DNA of 64,000 nucleotides from Synergistaceae bacterium (lineage in GTDB: Bacteria; Synergistota; Synergistia; Synergistales; Aminobacteriaceae). The stretch is taken from the NCBI GenBank assembly GCA_018436595.1, contig JAHDLC010000010.1, positions 1 to 64,000 of the forward strand, in the 5' to 3' direction. Positions 1-8,312 of the stretch are shown in pieces; position 1 is the stretch's first letter; every line of letters starts with the position of its first letter. The translations under genes were made by a program, and so were the position numbers. The notes below the pieces were generated by a model that did no database searches, was not told where the DNA came from, and saw only the letters and a program-made list of their open reading frames with translations.

Positions 1-663
1 GAGCACGATGTTTGCCGCCGTGATGGTGGGGTCGATGCAGAGTTCGGGCGTGGAGCCGTGGCCGCCCTTGCCCTTCAGGGTGAGGTACCAGCCGTCGGCC
101 GCCGCCATGATGGGGCCGGAGCGGTAGAGGACCGTCCCGGTGGGGGCGGAGGACCAGCAGTGGATGCCCGCCACGGCGTCAACTCCTTCGAGGGCTCCTT
201 CCTCCACCATGGCTTTGGCGCCGGATTTCAGGCCGCTCTCCTCGGCGGGCTGGAACAGGAAGCGCACCGTGCCCGGTATGTCATCCCTGATTTCCGACAG
301 CACTTTCGCCGCCCCGAGGAGCATGGCCGTGTGGGCATCGTGGCCGCAGGCGTGCATGACGCCGTCCTTCTGCGACCTGTAGGGAAGGTCGTTGTCCTCG
401 TTCATGGGAAGGGCGTCCATGTCGCCCCGGAGGGCCACCCGCTTTCCCGGCTTTCCGCCCCTGAGGTCGGCCACCACGCCGCATTCGGTGCCGCCGAAGC
501 CGATCTTCACGATGTCGCATCCGATTTTTTTCAATTCTTCGACTACCGCCTTCGTTGTTTCCACTTCCTGCCAGGCGATTTCGGGGTGTGTATGAAGATG
601 ATGTCTGAACGCCGCAGTGTCGCTCTTGGATGATGCCGCTAGCTCCTTGATCTTTTCGAGCAT
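1..663 (-). CDS. M20 family metal-dependent amidohydrolase/peptidase (3' end beyond window)
   Basis: The minus-strand frame stays open from position 663 to the left edge (221 codons), so the C-terminus is missing. M20 metallohydrolases of this group cleave N-acyl amino acids or small peptides in the cytoplasm with a di-metal site. Motifs seen: RGDMDALP (residues 79-86), the metal motif HACGHDAH (104-111) and FQPAEESG with the catalytic Glu pair (137-144). The start ATG has a GAGGTGACC ribosome site (670-678). It is divergent from the TRAP operon at 1024, so it may supply or use related substrates; the exact substrate is unknown. Family call is firm. Confidence 0.93.
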   Translation of the reverse strand, partial: MLEKIKELAASSKSDTAAFRHHLHTHPEIAWQEVETTKAVVEELKKIGCDIVKIGFGGTECGVVADLRGGKPGKRVALRGDMDALPMNEDNDLPYRSQKDGVMHACGHDAHTAMLLGAAKVLSEIRDDIPGTVRFLFQPAEESGLKSGAKAMVEEGALEGVDAVAGIHCWSSAPTGTVLYRSGPIMAAADGWYLTLKGKGGHGSTPELCIDPTITAANIVL

Positions 664-1023
664 TGAAAAGGTCACCTCGTTCACTCAAAGTTGGTCTGAC
701 GAAAATGCAAAATACACACTATCACCCTTTTTGGGGGAAATCAAGAGAATTCTGACGTGCCGCCGTGAATGTTTTTTCATGGAAAGCCTGTGCTGGAAAG
801 CCGCCGCAGGCTTGTGCAATGACGGAAAAGCCTGTTAAGTCAAGTAAGTATTCCCCCGGGGTATTGACAAAGCTTTCGACTTTTACGAAAATTAAGCGGC
901 TATATTTGAAATAATGTTTTATTGGATGAAACATCAGCTCCGGGGCGGGATTTTCCGCCGTTTTGTCCGAAAAGGGCTTTTCCGCGGCCGAGGGCCGCGA
1001 TATGTAACCCGAAGGAGGGGTTT
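664..1023. other. Divergent intergenic region between amidohydrolase and TRAP operon 1
   Basis: This 360-base stretch has no convincing gene. It contains the likely promoter of the rightward TRAP operon (864-892) and, near 783-838, repeated copies of a short AAGCCTG/CAGGCTT motif that could form a weak hairpin. Promoter elements for the leftward amidohydrolase must also lie here, but I cannot single them out. Confidence 0.5.
864..892 (+). promoter_or_regulatory. Putative promoter of TRAP operon 1
   Basis: TTGACA at 864-869, a 17-base spacer, then GAAAAT at 887-892. The -35 is perfect and the -10 is weak. The 5' untranslated region would be about 125 bases before the dctP start at 1024. Confidence 0.4.
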
Positions 1024-2016
1024 GTGTTGAGGCAAAGATGTGCAGTTCTTGCGGTGTTTCTTCTGCTGGGGCTCCTGTTTCTTCCGGCGGCGTGGGGAGC
1101 GGTGGAGCTGAAGCTCGGCCATTTCGGTCCGGAGAATCATCCCGCCACCGTCGCGGCCGCCCGTTTTGCCGAGAACGTGGAAAAGAGGACCAACGGCGAG
1201 GTCAGGATCGTTGTCTACCCGAACAACGCCCTGGGAAGCCCCCCCGAAGTGCTGGAGCAGGTCATCATGGGCGTCATCGACATGAGCCTTTCGGGCCAGG
1301 ACCAGATCGCCAAGCACGTGAAGCTCTTCGACTCGGTGGCCATACCTTTTTCCATGCAGGGGTACGACCACGCCGACAGGATTCTCGACGGTCCCTTCAA
1401 GGAATGGGCCGCCCCGGAGCTCGAAAAGATCGGCCTTGTGTACATCAACAGCTGGGAATGGGGGTTCCGGCAGATCACCAACTCCAAGCGTCCCATCCTG
1501 AGTCCTGACGACGTGAAGGGGCTGAAGATCCGCACTCCGCCGGCCATGGCCTACCAGGCGGCCATCGAGGCCCTTGGCGGCAACGTGCAGACCATTGCCT
1601 TCGGCGAGCTTGTCATGGCCATGCGCCAGGGCGTGGTGGACGGGCAGGAGAACCCCATCGGCGTTATCTACGACCTGAAGCTCTACGAGTCCCAGAAGTT
1701 CATCACCATAGTGAACTACCTCTACAGCTCCATGACCCACGTGGTGAACAAGAAGGTGTTCGACGCCCTCACGGAAGAGCAGCGGAAGATCATCATCGAG
1801 GAGTCCGACAAGTCCCGGCTGCTCATGAGGGAACTCGTCCGGAAGCAGGAGCAGGACCAGATAGCCGACATGAAGGCCAAGGGAATCCGGATCGACACTC
1901 CGGACCTGGCTCCCTTCCAGGCGAAAATGGGCCCTGCCTATGAGAAGATCAGGAAGAACATCGGCGAAGAAAACTTCGACAAGTGGATGGAGATGGCCAA
2001 GGCCACGGCGAAATAA
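1024..2016 (+). CDS. dctP: TRAP transporter solute-binding protein, DctP family (system 1)
   Basis: Periplasmic binding protein of a tripartite ATP-independent (TRAP) importer for organic acids. The likely start is GTG 1024 or TTG 1027, behind AGGAGG at 1013-1018. An upstream ATG at 922 would put about 34 poorly fitting residues before the signal peptide. The signal peptide ends near residue 25 (AAWG-A). Family features: GFRQITNSKRP (about 147-157), the GLKIR segment with the conserved ligand-carboxylate Arg (about 170), and VVDGQENP (about 204-211). Followed by a hairpin (2033-2062) and then the M and Q subunits. Ligand unknown, probably a carboxylate. Confidence 0.93.
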   Translation: MLRQRCAVLAVFLLLGLLFLPAAWGAVELKLGHFGPENHPATVAAARFAENVEKRTNGEVRIVVYPNNALGSPPEVLEQVIMGVIDMSLSGQDQIAKHVKLFDSVAIPFSMQGYDHADRILDGPFKEWAAPELEKIGLVYINSWEWGFRQITNSKRPILSPDDVKGLKIRTPPAMAYQAAIEALGGNVQTIAFGELVMAMRQGVVDGQENPIGVIYDLKLYESQKFITIVNYLYSSMTHVVNKKVFDALTEEQRKIIIEESDKSRLLMRELVRKQEQDQIADMKAKGIRIDTPDLAPFQAKMGPAYEKIRKNIGEENFDKWMEMAKATAK

Positions 2017-2032
2017 CGGAGCGTCCCGCAGC

Positions 2033-2062
2033 GGACCGGGCGTCCGGTGAGGCGCCCGGTCC
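2033..2062 (+). terminator. Hairpin between dctP and dctM (partial terminator or mRNA stabiliser)
   Basis: A perfect 10-bp stem (GGACCGGGCG, 2033-2042, with CGCCCGGTCC, 2053-2062) and a 10-base loop. There is no run of T after it. It sits between the binding-protein gene and the permease gene, where it could protect or attenuate transcripts so that more binding protein than permease is made. Confidence 0.6.
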
Positions 2063-2101
2063 TTCCGCCTGTGCCGGACAGCCCTGACTGGAGGATTTTT
2101 C

Positions 2102-3391
2102 ATGCTGACCTTTTCAATTTTTGCCGTCCTTATCGGCCTGTTGGCCATCAACGTACCGGTGGTCGCAGCGATCGGCCTCACCTCGGTGATTTTCTTCGCC
2201 CTTCTCGGCCAGGGCAGTTTTCTGGCAATGCTGCCCCACAGGATGTACTTCGGCACCACGGGCTTCACCCTCCTGGCCATTCCCTTCTTCATCCTCGCCG
2301 GCAACCTCATGAACACCGGCGGCATCACCAGGCGCATCTTCCGCTTCGCGAGCGCCATGGTGGGGCACATTCCCGGGGGCCTGGGCCAGGTGAACATCGT
2401 CGCCAGCGTCATCTTCTCGGGTATGTCCGGATCCGCCGTGGCCGACGCGGCGGGGCTCGGACAGATCGAGCACAAGGCCATGGTGGACGACGGCTATGAC
2501 CCTGCGGTCTCCGCCTCCCTCGTGGCGGCGTCCTCCGTGATCGGGCCGGTGATCCCGCCGAGCATCCCCTTCGTCCTCTACGGAGCCATCACCGGGGTCT
2601 CCGTGGCCCGGCTCTTCATGGCGGGCTTTCTTCCCGGCATCATCATGAGTCTGGGGATGATGGCCGCCCTCGCCGTTCTGGCCAAGAAGAGACACTATCC
2701 CTGCTCAGCCTGCAGGACTCCCGCCCGGGATGCCTGGGCAAGCTTCCGGGGGGCCTTCTGGGCCCTCATGGCGCCGGTGATCATCATCGGGGGCATCATG
2801 ACCGGCTTCTTCACCCCCACGGAGGCTTCTGTGGCGGTGTGCATCTATGCCGCCATCCTGGGCTTCGCCTACCGGGACCTGAAACTCCGGGACCTTCCGG
2901 GCATTCTCTTCGCGTCGCTCCACCAGTCGGTGAGCCTGCTCTTCATCATCGCGGCGGCCAACTTCTTCGGCTGGCTCATCATTCACCAGAAGATCCCCGA
3001 CAAGATCATCGCGGGACTGGTCGCCCTGGGAGCGAGCCAGGCCCATGTGCTGCTCATCATGATGGGGGTGGTGCTGCTGCTGGGCTGCTTCATCGAGGGC
3101 AACGCCATCTTCCTCATCACCCTGCCCATCTTCATGCCCGTGGCGAACATGTTCGGCATAGATGTCATCAATTTCGGCGTGGTGATGACGCTGCTCATCA
3201 TGATCGGCAACCTGACCCCGCCGGTGGGGATGTGCCTCTTCGCCGTGGACAGCTTCGCCAAAGTGGGGATTCTTCCCCTTTCCCGGGAGGTCCTGCCCTA
3301 CCTGGTGGTGATTTTCGCGGTTACGGTGCTTATCGCCTTCGTGCCGGGCATATCCCTCTTCCTGCCCCGGCTCGTGATGGGAGGCATGTGA
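2102..3391 (+). CDS. dctM: TRAP transporter large permease, DctM family (system 1)
   Basis: Large integral membrane subunit (429 residues, about 12 hydrophobic segments) that carries the sodium-coupled translocation pathway of TRAP importers. Typical features are the family signatures PFFILAGNLM near residue 60, ATG-like GMSGSAVADAAGLG near residue 110, GPVIPPSIPF near residue 150 and a second-half repeat with LLGCFIEGNAI and NLTPPVGMCLF. It precedes the small permease by one base (stop 3391, next start 3393). Operon order P-M-Q is less common than P-Q-M. Confidence 0.95.
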   Translation: MLTFSIFAVLIGLLAINVPVVAAIGLTSVIFFALLGQGSFLAMLPHRMYFGTTGFTLLAIPFFILAGNLMNTGGITRRIFRFASAMVGHIPGGLGQVNIVASVIFSGMSGSAVADAAGLGQIEHKAMVDDGYDPAVSASLVAASSVIGPVIPPSIPFVLYGAITGVSVARLFMAGFLPGIIMSLGMMAALAVLAKKRHYPCSACRTPARDAWASFRGAFWALMAPVIIIGGIMTGFFTPTEASVAVCIYAAILGFAYRDLKLRDLPGILFASLHQSVSLLFIIAAANFFGWLIIHQKIPDKIIAGLVALGASQAHVLLIMMGVVLLLGCFIEGNAIFLITLPIFMPVANMFGIDVINFGVVMTLLIMIGNLTPPVGMCLFAVDSFAKVGILPLSREVLPYLVVIFAVTVLIAFVPGISLFLPRLVMGGM

Positions 3392-3392
3392 C

Positions 3393-3968
3393 ATGGCGGA
3401 CCTCTTCCGTGCAGCGGACCTCCTGGTCCGGCGGCTGCTCCGCATCCTCACCGTGCTGCTGTTCCTTGTGCTCGCCCTGCTCCTGGCCACCAACGTGGCC
3501 CTGAGACTCACCAACGACCTCGCTACGGTGCTCTCGGAAAGAGGGTATTCCATTGCCGCCGAGGCCGTCCGGAGGATCATCCCCATCGGATCCATGCACT
3601 GGTTCGACGAGATCGTGGAGATGTGCTTCGCCGCCATGATCTTTTACGGCTCGGCCTCCCTGTGGGCGGTGAAGGGGCACTTCTGCGTGGGGGACTGGAT
3701 CTCCCCCAGAATCCGGAATTTCAGGGCAGGAAGCGCCTACCGCCTGATGATCGCCCTGTTCGGCGCAGCCTTCATGGCCGTGTTCTTCCGGTATTCCCTG
3801 AGGCTGACCCTCCATTCAACGGAACTGACCACGGTCTTCCAGATTCCCAAGTCGCTGCTGTACTCCTGCATGCCCGTCTCGTCCTTCATCATGCTTGTCT
3901 ATTCTCTCGCCGACTGCCTGCGGGAGGGGAAGGCCCTCCTCCGGGGGAGCGGCGCCGACCCGTCATAA
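3393..3968 (+). CDS. dctQ: TRAP transporter small permease, DctQ family (system 1)
   Basis: Small membrane subunit (191 residues) with four hydrophobic segments, which joins DctM to form the TRAP membrane complex. It is near-contiguous with dctM and is the last gene of the operon, followed by a hairpin at 3978-4012. The sequence between the first and second segments is longer than usual (about residues 40-65), but the pattern of FDEIVEMCFAAMIFYGSA and the C-terminal membrane helix fit DctQ. Confidence 0.88.
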   Translation: MADLFRAADLLVRRLLRILTVLLFLVLALLLATNVALRLTNDLATVLSERGYSIAAEAVRRIIPIGSMHWFDEIVEMCFAAMIFYGSASLWAVKGHFCVGDWISPRIRNFRAGSAYRLMIALFGAAFMAVFFRYSLRLTLHSTELTTVFQIPKSLLYSCMPVSSFIMLVYSLADCLREGKALLRGSGADPS

Positions 3969-3977
3969 CAGGCCCCG

Positions 3978-4020
3978 GCCCTCCGGATCGGGTTCCGGCC
4001 GCTCCGGAGGGCTGTTGTTT
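3978..4020 (+). terminator. Terminator of TRAP operon 1
   Basis: Stem GCCCTCCGGA (3978-3987) with TCCGGAGGGC (4003-4012), 15-base loop, followed by a T-rich tail TGTTGTTTTC. Confidence 0.65.
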
Positions 4021-4073
4021 TCTCCCGTTTTCCCTCCAAAATACTCCAATGCGGGGTTTTCTTCCCTGTGATA

Positions 4074-4079
4074 TAGTTT
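4074..4079 (+). promoter_or_regulatory. Putative extended -10 element for the 4141 gene
   Basis: TGATATAGT (4071-4079) is an extended -10 (TGnTATAGT). If it is used, the transcript starts near 4086, so the ATG at 4084 could not be the start codon and translation from GTG 4141 is favoured. Confidence 0.4.
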
Positions 4080-4140
4080 CGTCATGACCGGGGCTTTTTT
4101 CCGCCCCGGAGTTGCCTGGCGGATGAAAGGGGAGGGTGCC

Positions 4141-4509
4141 GTGGCGGGGAAGAAGATCGGGCTGAAGCCTCCTGCGGGCATGAGAACCGCCGTCCTGGCC
4201 CAGACGGTTCTGGCTGTTCTTTTTCTGCCCGCGGGCGCCTTTTTTGCCTGGATTGCCGAAGGGGAGGCGAAGCCCTTCGCCCTGTTTTTCGGCCTTGTCT
4301 GGACTGCAGGGTGCGGTTTTCTCTTCTTCCGGGGCAGAAGCGCCCTGAAGGCGCTGAAGGAAGGAACCCTTGCCCTGGAGCTTGATTTCGAGGGGGAGGA
4401 TTCCCCCGGTTCACGGCTGAGGGAGCTCGAATCGCTCCGGAAAGACCGTTTCGTCTCGGAAGAGGAGTACGAAAAAAAGCGGGCGGAGATCCTGGAGGAA
4501 AAATGGTGA
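4141..4509 (+). CDS. Small membrane protein with C-terminal SHOCT-like motif
   Basis: 122 residues from GTG 4141, which has an AAGGGGAGGG ribosome site just upstream. An in-frame ATG at 4084 is closer to the probable -10 element and less likely. Two hydrophobic segments (about residues 15-37 and 45-63) are followed by an acidic linker and a C-terminal helix-turn-helix of SHOCT type (about 90-122: RLRELESLRKDRFVSEEEYE). SHOCT motifs are common oligomerisation or tethering tails on bacterial membrane proteins. Its stop overlaps the beginning of the next frame. Function unknown. Confidence 0.7.
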   Translation: MAGKKIGLKPPAGMRTAVLAQTVLAVLFLPAGAFFAWIAEGEAKPFALFFGLVWTAGCGFLFFRGRSALKALKEGTLALELDFEGEDSPGSRLRELESLRKDRFVSEEEYEKKRAEILEEKW

Positions 4510-4559
4510 GCCGGAACTGTCCGATGGGAGCGGCCGGCAGGGGAGAAGGAGGAAGAAGG

Positions 4560-4946
4560 ATGAAGGGTACGGTATGTGTGCTGGCTATGATTCTTGTCTT
4601 TGCGGGAGCATGCTTCGGGCTTTCGTTCCCCGACGGGCAGCGGCAGCTCGGTGAGGCCGTCCTCGGGAGCCTCACGGTGAAGGACGGCGCCGTGGTGGTG
4701 AACGTTGCGTCCGGAGGCTGCACGGCCAGGGAGTCCTTCAAGGTCCATGTCGAAAAGTCCGGGGGAGCGGAGGGAGACATTCCCCACTATGTCCTCACCT
4801 TCGAGCGTATCGCCGCCGACGACTGCAAGGCCTTCCTCCCCGAGGGCGTGGACCTGGTCTTCGACCTTGAGAAGGATCTTGGACTCTCGGGGCGGTACAC
4901 CCTCTCGGTGGCAAACAGGGTCCGCCCGGGGAAAAAACCGCAATAA
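4560..4946 (+). CDS. Secreted hypothetical protein
   Basis: 128 residues from ATG 4560, preceded by a strong GGAGAAGGAGGAAG purine tract. A longer start at 4503 would bury the signal peptide. An N-terminal signal peptide (KGTVCVLAMILVFAGACFG) points to export. The mature part has two cysteines (about residues 52 and 83 of the preprotein region GGCTA and DDCKA) and reads as a small beta-rich domain. I do not recognise a family. It follows the SHOCT-motif gene by about 50 bases and may be cotranscribed with it. Confidence 0.7.
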   Translation: MKGTVCVLAMILVFAGACFGLSFPDGQRQLGEAVLGSLTVKDGAVVVNVASGGCTARESFKVHVEKSGGAEGDIPHYVLTFERIAADDCKAFLPEGVDLVFDLEKDLGLSGRYTLSVANRVRPGKKPQ

Positions 4947-5040
4947 TCCGGCGGATTCCATGACGGCGGCACCGCTCCCCGCCGGCTGCGGAAGGGGCCG
5001 TTCTTTCCGGCGGATGAATTTGGACAGGAGGTTTTAGTAC

Positions 5041-5826
5041 GTGAAAATAGCAGTGCTGATCAAGCAGGTTCCCGATTCCGACGACGTGCGCATGGACCCC
5101 GAGACGGGGACCATGGTGCGGGAAGGGATGGGGGCCATCGTCAACCCTCTCGACCTGAATGCCCTCCAGGCCGCCCTCGACCTCCGGTCGGCGGCGGGCG
5201 GGGAGGTCACGGTGATCACCATGGGGCCTCCCCGGGCCCATGAAGCCCTCCGGGAGTGTCTTTCCATGGGTGCCGACAGGGGGATGCTCCTCACGGACCG
5301 GGCCTTCGCGGGCAGCGATACCTGGGCCACCGCCAAGGTGCTGGCCGCGGCGGTGAAGAAGGCGGGGCCCTTCGACCTCGTCCTGGCGGGCGAGAAGGCC
5401 ACCGACGGCGAGACGGGGCAGGTGGGTCCCGAGACGGCGGCGCTGCTGGGCATGCCCTTCAGCACCTACGTGAGCGCTCTTTCCCTTGCCGACGGAGGAG
5501 TGGAGGTCGCCCGGACGGTGGAGGAGGGCATCCAGAGGCAGTTCCTGCCCTTCCCCTGCCTGCTGACGGTCCTCCACGCCCTGAACGAGCCATCCATGCC
5601 CACCCTCGCGGGAAAGAAGCGGGCCAGGCGGACGGAGATCCCCCTTGAGGGGATTGCCTCCATCGGCATCTCCCCTGAGGAAACGGGCCTCGGAGGGTCG
5701 GCCACCCGGGTGGTGAAGATCTCCTACCCGACCATATCGAGAACGACGGAAATGTTCGACGAGAAGCGGATCGACGAGGGCATCGAACGCCTCGTGGCCG
5801 TCCTCCGGGACATGGCGGTCATTTAG
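5041..5826 (+). CDS. etfB: Electron transfer flavoprotein beta subunit
   Basis: ETF beta (261 residues) starts at GTG 5041. It binds the AMP or second FAD and shuttles electrons between acyl/hydroxy-acid dehydrogenases and other carriers. It shows the N-terminal MKIAVLIKQVPD, the segment EGMGAIVNPLDLNAL (residues 29-43) and DGETGQVGP (122-130), which resemble the bifurcating ETF group. Twelve bases separate it from etfA, and the third gene overlaps etfA by 4 bases, so the three form one unit. Partner is most likely the FAD dehydrogenase at 6837. Confidence 0.95.
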   Translation: MKIAVLIKQVPDSDDVRMDPETGTMVREGMGAIVNPLDLNALQAALDLRSAAGGEVTVITMGPPRAHEALRECLSMGADRGMLLTDRAFAGSDTWATAKVLAAAVKKAGPFDLVLAGEKATDGETGQVGPETAALLGMPFSTYVSALSLADGGVEVARTVEEGIQRQFLPFPCLLTVLHALNEPSMPTLAGKKRARRTEIPLEGIASIGISPEETGLGGSATRVVKISYPTISRTTEMFDEKRIDEGIERLVAVLRDMAVI

Positions 5827-5838
5827 GGGGAACGGCAG

Positions 5839-6840
5839 ATGACGGGAAAACAGTTTTTCGTTCTCGGAGAGGTCCGGGACCGGCACATCCATTCCGTCAC
5901 CTTCGAGCTGACGGGAAAGGCCAGGGAACTGGCGGACACCTGCGGCGGCACGGTGACGGCGGTACTTCTTTCGGGCGGCCTGGACGACGATCCGGAGACC
6001 CTTCTCCGGAGCGGGGCGGACCGGGTCATGACGGTGGAACACCCGGTCCTGTCCATGTACAACCAGGACGCTGAAGTGAAGGTACTGGCCCATCTCCTGC
6101 GGCGGGAGACCCCGGACGTGGTCCTCGCCCCCGCCACAACGTCGGGGCGGACCACCCTGCCCGCACTGGCGGCGGAGCTTGAGACGGGGCTCACCGCAGA
6201 CTGCACCGGGCTGGAAATGGACCCGGAGACGGGGCTGCTGCTCCAGACGCGGCCCGCCATCGGCGGCAACGTGATGGCTACCATCAAGACCCCCGTGCGC
6301 CGCCCCCAGATGGCCACCGTCCGCCCCCGGACCTTCCGGGCTCCGGACCGGAAGGCCGCTGCGGGAGGCGCTGTGATCCGGCCGGAGATCCCGCCGGAGC
6401 TGTTCGTGTCCAGGGTGGTCAACCTGGGCTTTGAACGGGGGGAGGACGGCGGCTCCAATATCCAGGACCTGGACGTGGTGGTCTCCGGGGGCAAAGGGCT
6501 GAAGCGCCCCGAGAGCTTCCGGATACTGGAGGAACTGGCGGCCCTTCTCGGCGGAGGGGTGGGGGCCAGCAGGCCTGCCGTGGAGGCCAAGTGGATGGGC
6601 TACCCCCACCAGGTGGGCCTTTCCGGCAAGGTGGTGGCCCCAAAGGTCTACATCGCCGCAGGCATCTCGGGAGCGGTGCAGCACCTGGCGGGAATGCAGA
6701 CCGCCGGTTTCGTGGTGGCGGTGAACAGGGATCCTGACGCCTCCATCTTCCGGGTGGCCGACCTGGGGCTCTGCGGCGACCTGTTCGACATTCTCCCCCG
6801 GCTTACGGAGCGGATCAGGAAAGAGGTGGGCGCGGAATGA
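5839..6840 (+). CDS. etfA: Electron transfer flavoprotein alpha subunit
   Basis: ETF alpha (333 residues). The C-terminal FAD domain is clear: VGLSGKVVAPKVYIAAGISG and the following QHLAGMQ with VNRDPDASIF (about residues 258-300). There is no N-terminal ferredoxin extension or CxxC cluster, unlike the alpha subunits of some clostridial bifurcating ETFs. The start ATG has AGGGGGAAC upstream. The gene lies between etfB and the FAD-linked dehydrogenase and overlaps the latter (ATGA). Confidence 0.95.
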   Translation: MTGKQFFVLGEVRDRHIHSVTFELTGKARELADTCGGTVTAVLLSGGLDDDPETLLRSGADRVMTVEHPVLSMYNQDAEVKVLAHLLRRETPDVVLAPATTSGRTTLPALAAELETGLTADCTGLEMDPETGLLLQTRPAIGGNVMATIKTPVRRPQMATVRPRTFRAPDRKAAAGGAVIRPEIPPELFVSRVVNLGFERGEDGGSNIQDLDVVVSGGKGLKRPESFRILEELAALLGGGVGASRPAVEAKWMGYPHQVGLSGKVVAPKVYIAAGISGAVQHLAGMQTAGFVVAVNRDPDASIFRVADLGLCGDLFDILPRLTERIRKEVGAE

Positions 6841-8276
6841 CCCCGGCGAAGTACTCTCCCGTGACGGAGCGGACCGTTCTGGATCTGGCGGCCCTGGTGG
6901 GGAAATCCAACGTGGCGGTGGACATGGAGAAGCGCATCGCCTACTCCTACGACGAAGTGCCCCGGTTCTCCTGGGACCGGGAGTACATCGCCGAGGCGGT
7001 GGTCTTTCCCGAGACCACGGAGCACGTGTCGGCGGTGCTTGAGTACGCGAACAGGAACCGCATCCCCGTGACGCCCAGGGGGGCGGGCACGGGGCTTTCC
7101 GGCGGGGCCGTGCCCTTCGCCGGGGGGATCGTCCTTTCCTTCGAGAAGATGCGGCGGATCCTCGAGCTGGACAAGAAGAACCTCACCATCACCGTGGAAC
7201 CGGGGGTTGTGACCGCGGAGATCACGAAAGCCGCCCGGCAGGAGGGGCTGCTCTACGCCGGTGACCCCTGCAGCGGCGACGCCTCTTTTGTAGGCGGCAA
7301 CGTGGCGGAGAACGCAGGGGGCAACAAGGTGGTGAAATACGGCACCACCGGCAATTCCGTGCTGGCCCTGGAGGCCGTGCTGCCCGACGGAACGGTCACA
7401 TGGTTCGGCGGGAAGCGCAGGAAGGACGCCACGGGATACGACTTCGCCCATCTCATCGTGGGGTCCGAGGGGACCCTGGCGGTGGTGACGAAGATCATCC
7501 TGAAGCTCCTTCCCCTGCCCGGCAAGGTGGTGGATCTCCTGGTCCCCTTCCCGGACGTGGCATCGGCCATCGACTTCGCCCCCCGGATCCAGAGCGAGGG
7601 GAAGGTCATCCCGTCCTCCATCGAGTTCATGGACGGCAAGTCCATCCGGCTGGCGGAGCGGTTCCTCAACACGGTCCTCCCCTATGACGACGCCGGTGCC
7701 CACCTCGTCATCCAGCTCGAGGGCAACGACCCGAACGTGCTGGCGGACGACATGGAGCGCATCGGCGACCTGTGCCTTGCCTCCGGGGCTCTGGAGGTCT
7801 TCGTGGCGGACAACAAGACCACCAGCGACAAGCTCTGGAAGGCCCGGAAGTGCCTTGCGGAGGCCATCATGGCCTTTTATCCCAAGTACAGCCTGGAAGA
7901 CCTGGTTGTGCCCACCAGCGAAATCCCGAAGCTCATGGCGGAGACCACCAGGCTCTGCGAAAAATACGGTATCGAGGAGGCCAACTTCGGTCACGTGGGC
8001 GACGGGAATATGCACGTGAACCTTCTCTTCCCCGAGGAGCGGCCGGACTGGCACGACATCATCGACGCCCTTCTCGACGAGCTTTACGACTTCACCGCCT
8101 CCATCGGCGGGACGCTGAGCGGCGAGCACGGCATCGGCCTCAAGCGGCAGAAGTACATGTGCCGGGTTATGGACGGCGCCCAGATGGAGCTCATCCGGAG
8201 GGTGAAGCTCGCCTTCGACCCCAACGAAATCCTGAACCCGGGCAAGATGATTTCCTGTCCCGGACGAGGGGAATAA
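6837..8276 (+). CDS. FAD-linked 2-hydroxyacid dehydrogenase (GlcD/D-lactate dehydrogenase family)
   Basis: 479 residues of the vanillyl-alcohol-oxidase flavoprotein fold. The FAD-binding loop is PRGAGTGLSGG (residues 80-90), and the C-terminal FAD-oxidase domain has the conserved HVGDGNMHVN (about 385-394) and GEHGIGLKR. Enzymes of this type oxidise D-lactate or glycolate. Encoded directly with etfBA it resembles LctD of the ETF-linked lactate dehydrogenase of acetogens, which drives lactate oxidation with NAD by electron confurcation using ferredoxin. Substrate here is inferred, not proven; no lactate permease is adjacent. Confidence 0.88.
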   Translation: MTPAKYSPVTERTVLDLAALVGKSNVAVDMEKRIAYSYDEVPRFSWDREYIAEAVVFPETTEHVSAVLEYANRNRIPVTPRGAGTGLSGGAVPFAGGIVLSFEKMRRILELDKKNLTITVEPGVVTAEITKAARQEGLLYAGDPCSGDASFVGGNVAENAGGNKVVKYGTTGNSVLALEAVLPDGTVTWFGGKRRKDATGYDFAHLIVGSEGTLAVVTKIILKLLPLPGKVVDLLVPFPDVASAIDFAPRIQSEGKVIPSSIEFMDGKSIRLAERFLNTVLPYDDAGAHLVIQLEGNDPNVLADDMERIGDLCLASGALEVFVADNKTTSDKLWKARKCLAEAIMAFYPKYSLEDLVVPTSEIPKLMAETTRLCEKYGIEEANFGHVGDGNMHVNLLFPEERPDWHDIIDALLDELYDFTASIGGTLSGEHGIGLKRQKYMCRVMDGAQMELIRRVKLAFDPNEILNPGKMISCPGRGE

Positions 8277-8283
8277 GCAACGG

Positions 8284-8312
8284 AAGGCGCCCCGGAAGCG
8301 GGGCGCCTTTTT
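8284..8312 (+). terminator. Terminator after the ETF-dehydrogenase operon
   Basis: Stem GGCGCCCC (8286-8293) with GGGGCGCC (8300-8307), extended by AA/TT, followed by five T (8308-8312). It lies between convergent genes; on the minus strand it lacks a T run. Confidence 0.85.

Noticed and set aside
934-2481. 515-codon antisense frame over dctP and dctM
   Set aside because: Shadow of clear TRAP genes, no recognisable motif, Pro/Arg-rich composition.
5839-6840. EtfA with an N-terminal ferredoxin domain as in some bifurcating ETFs
   Set aside because: The protein is 333 residues and has no CxxC clusters at the N-terminus.
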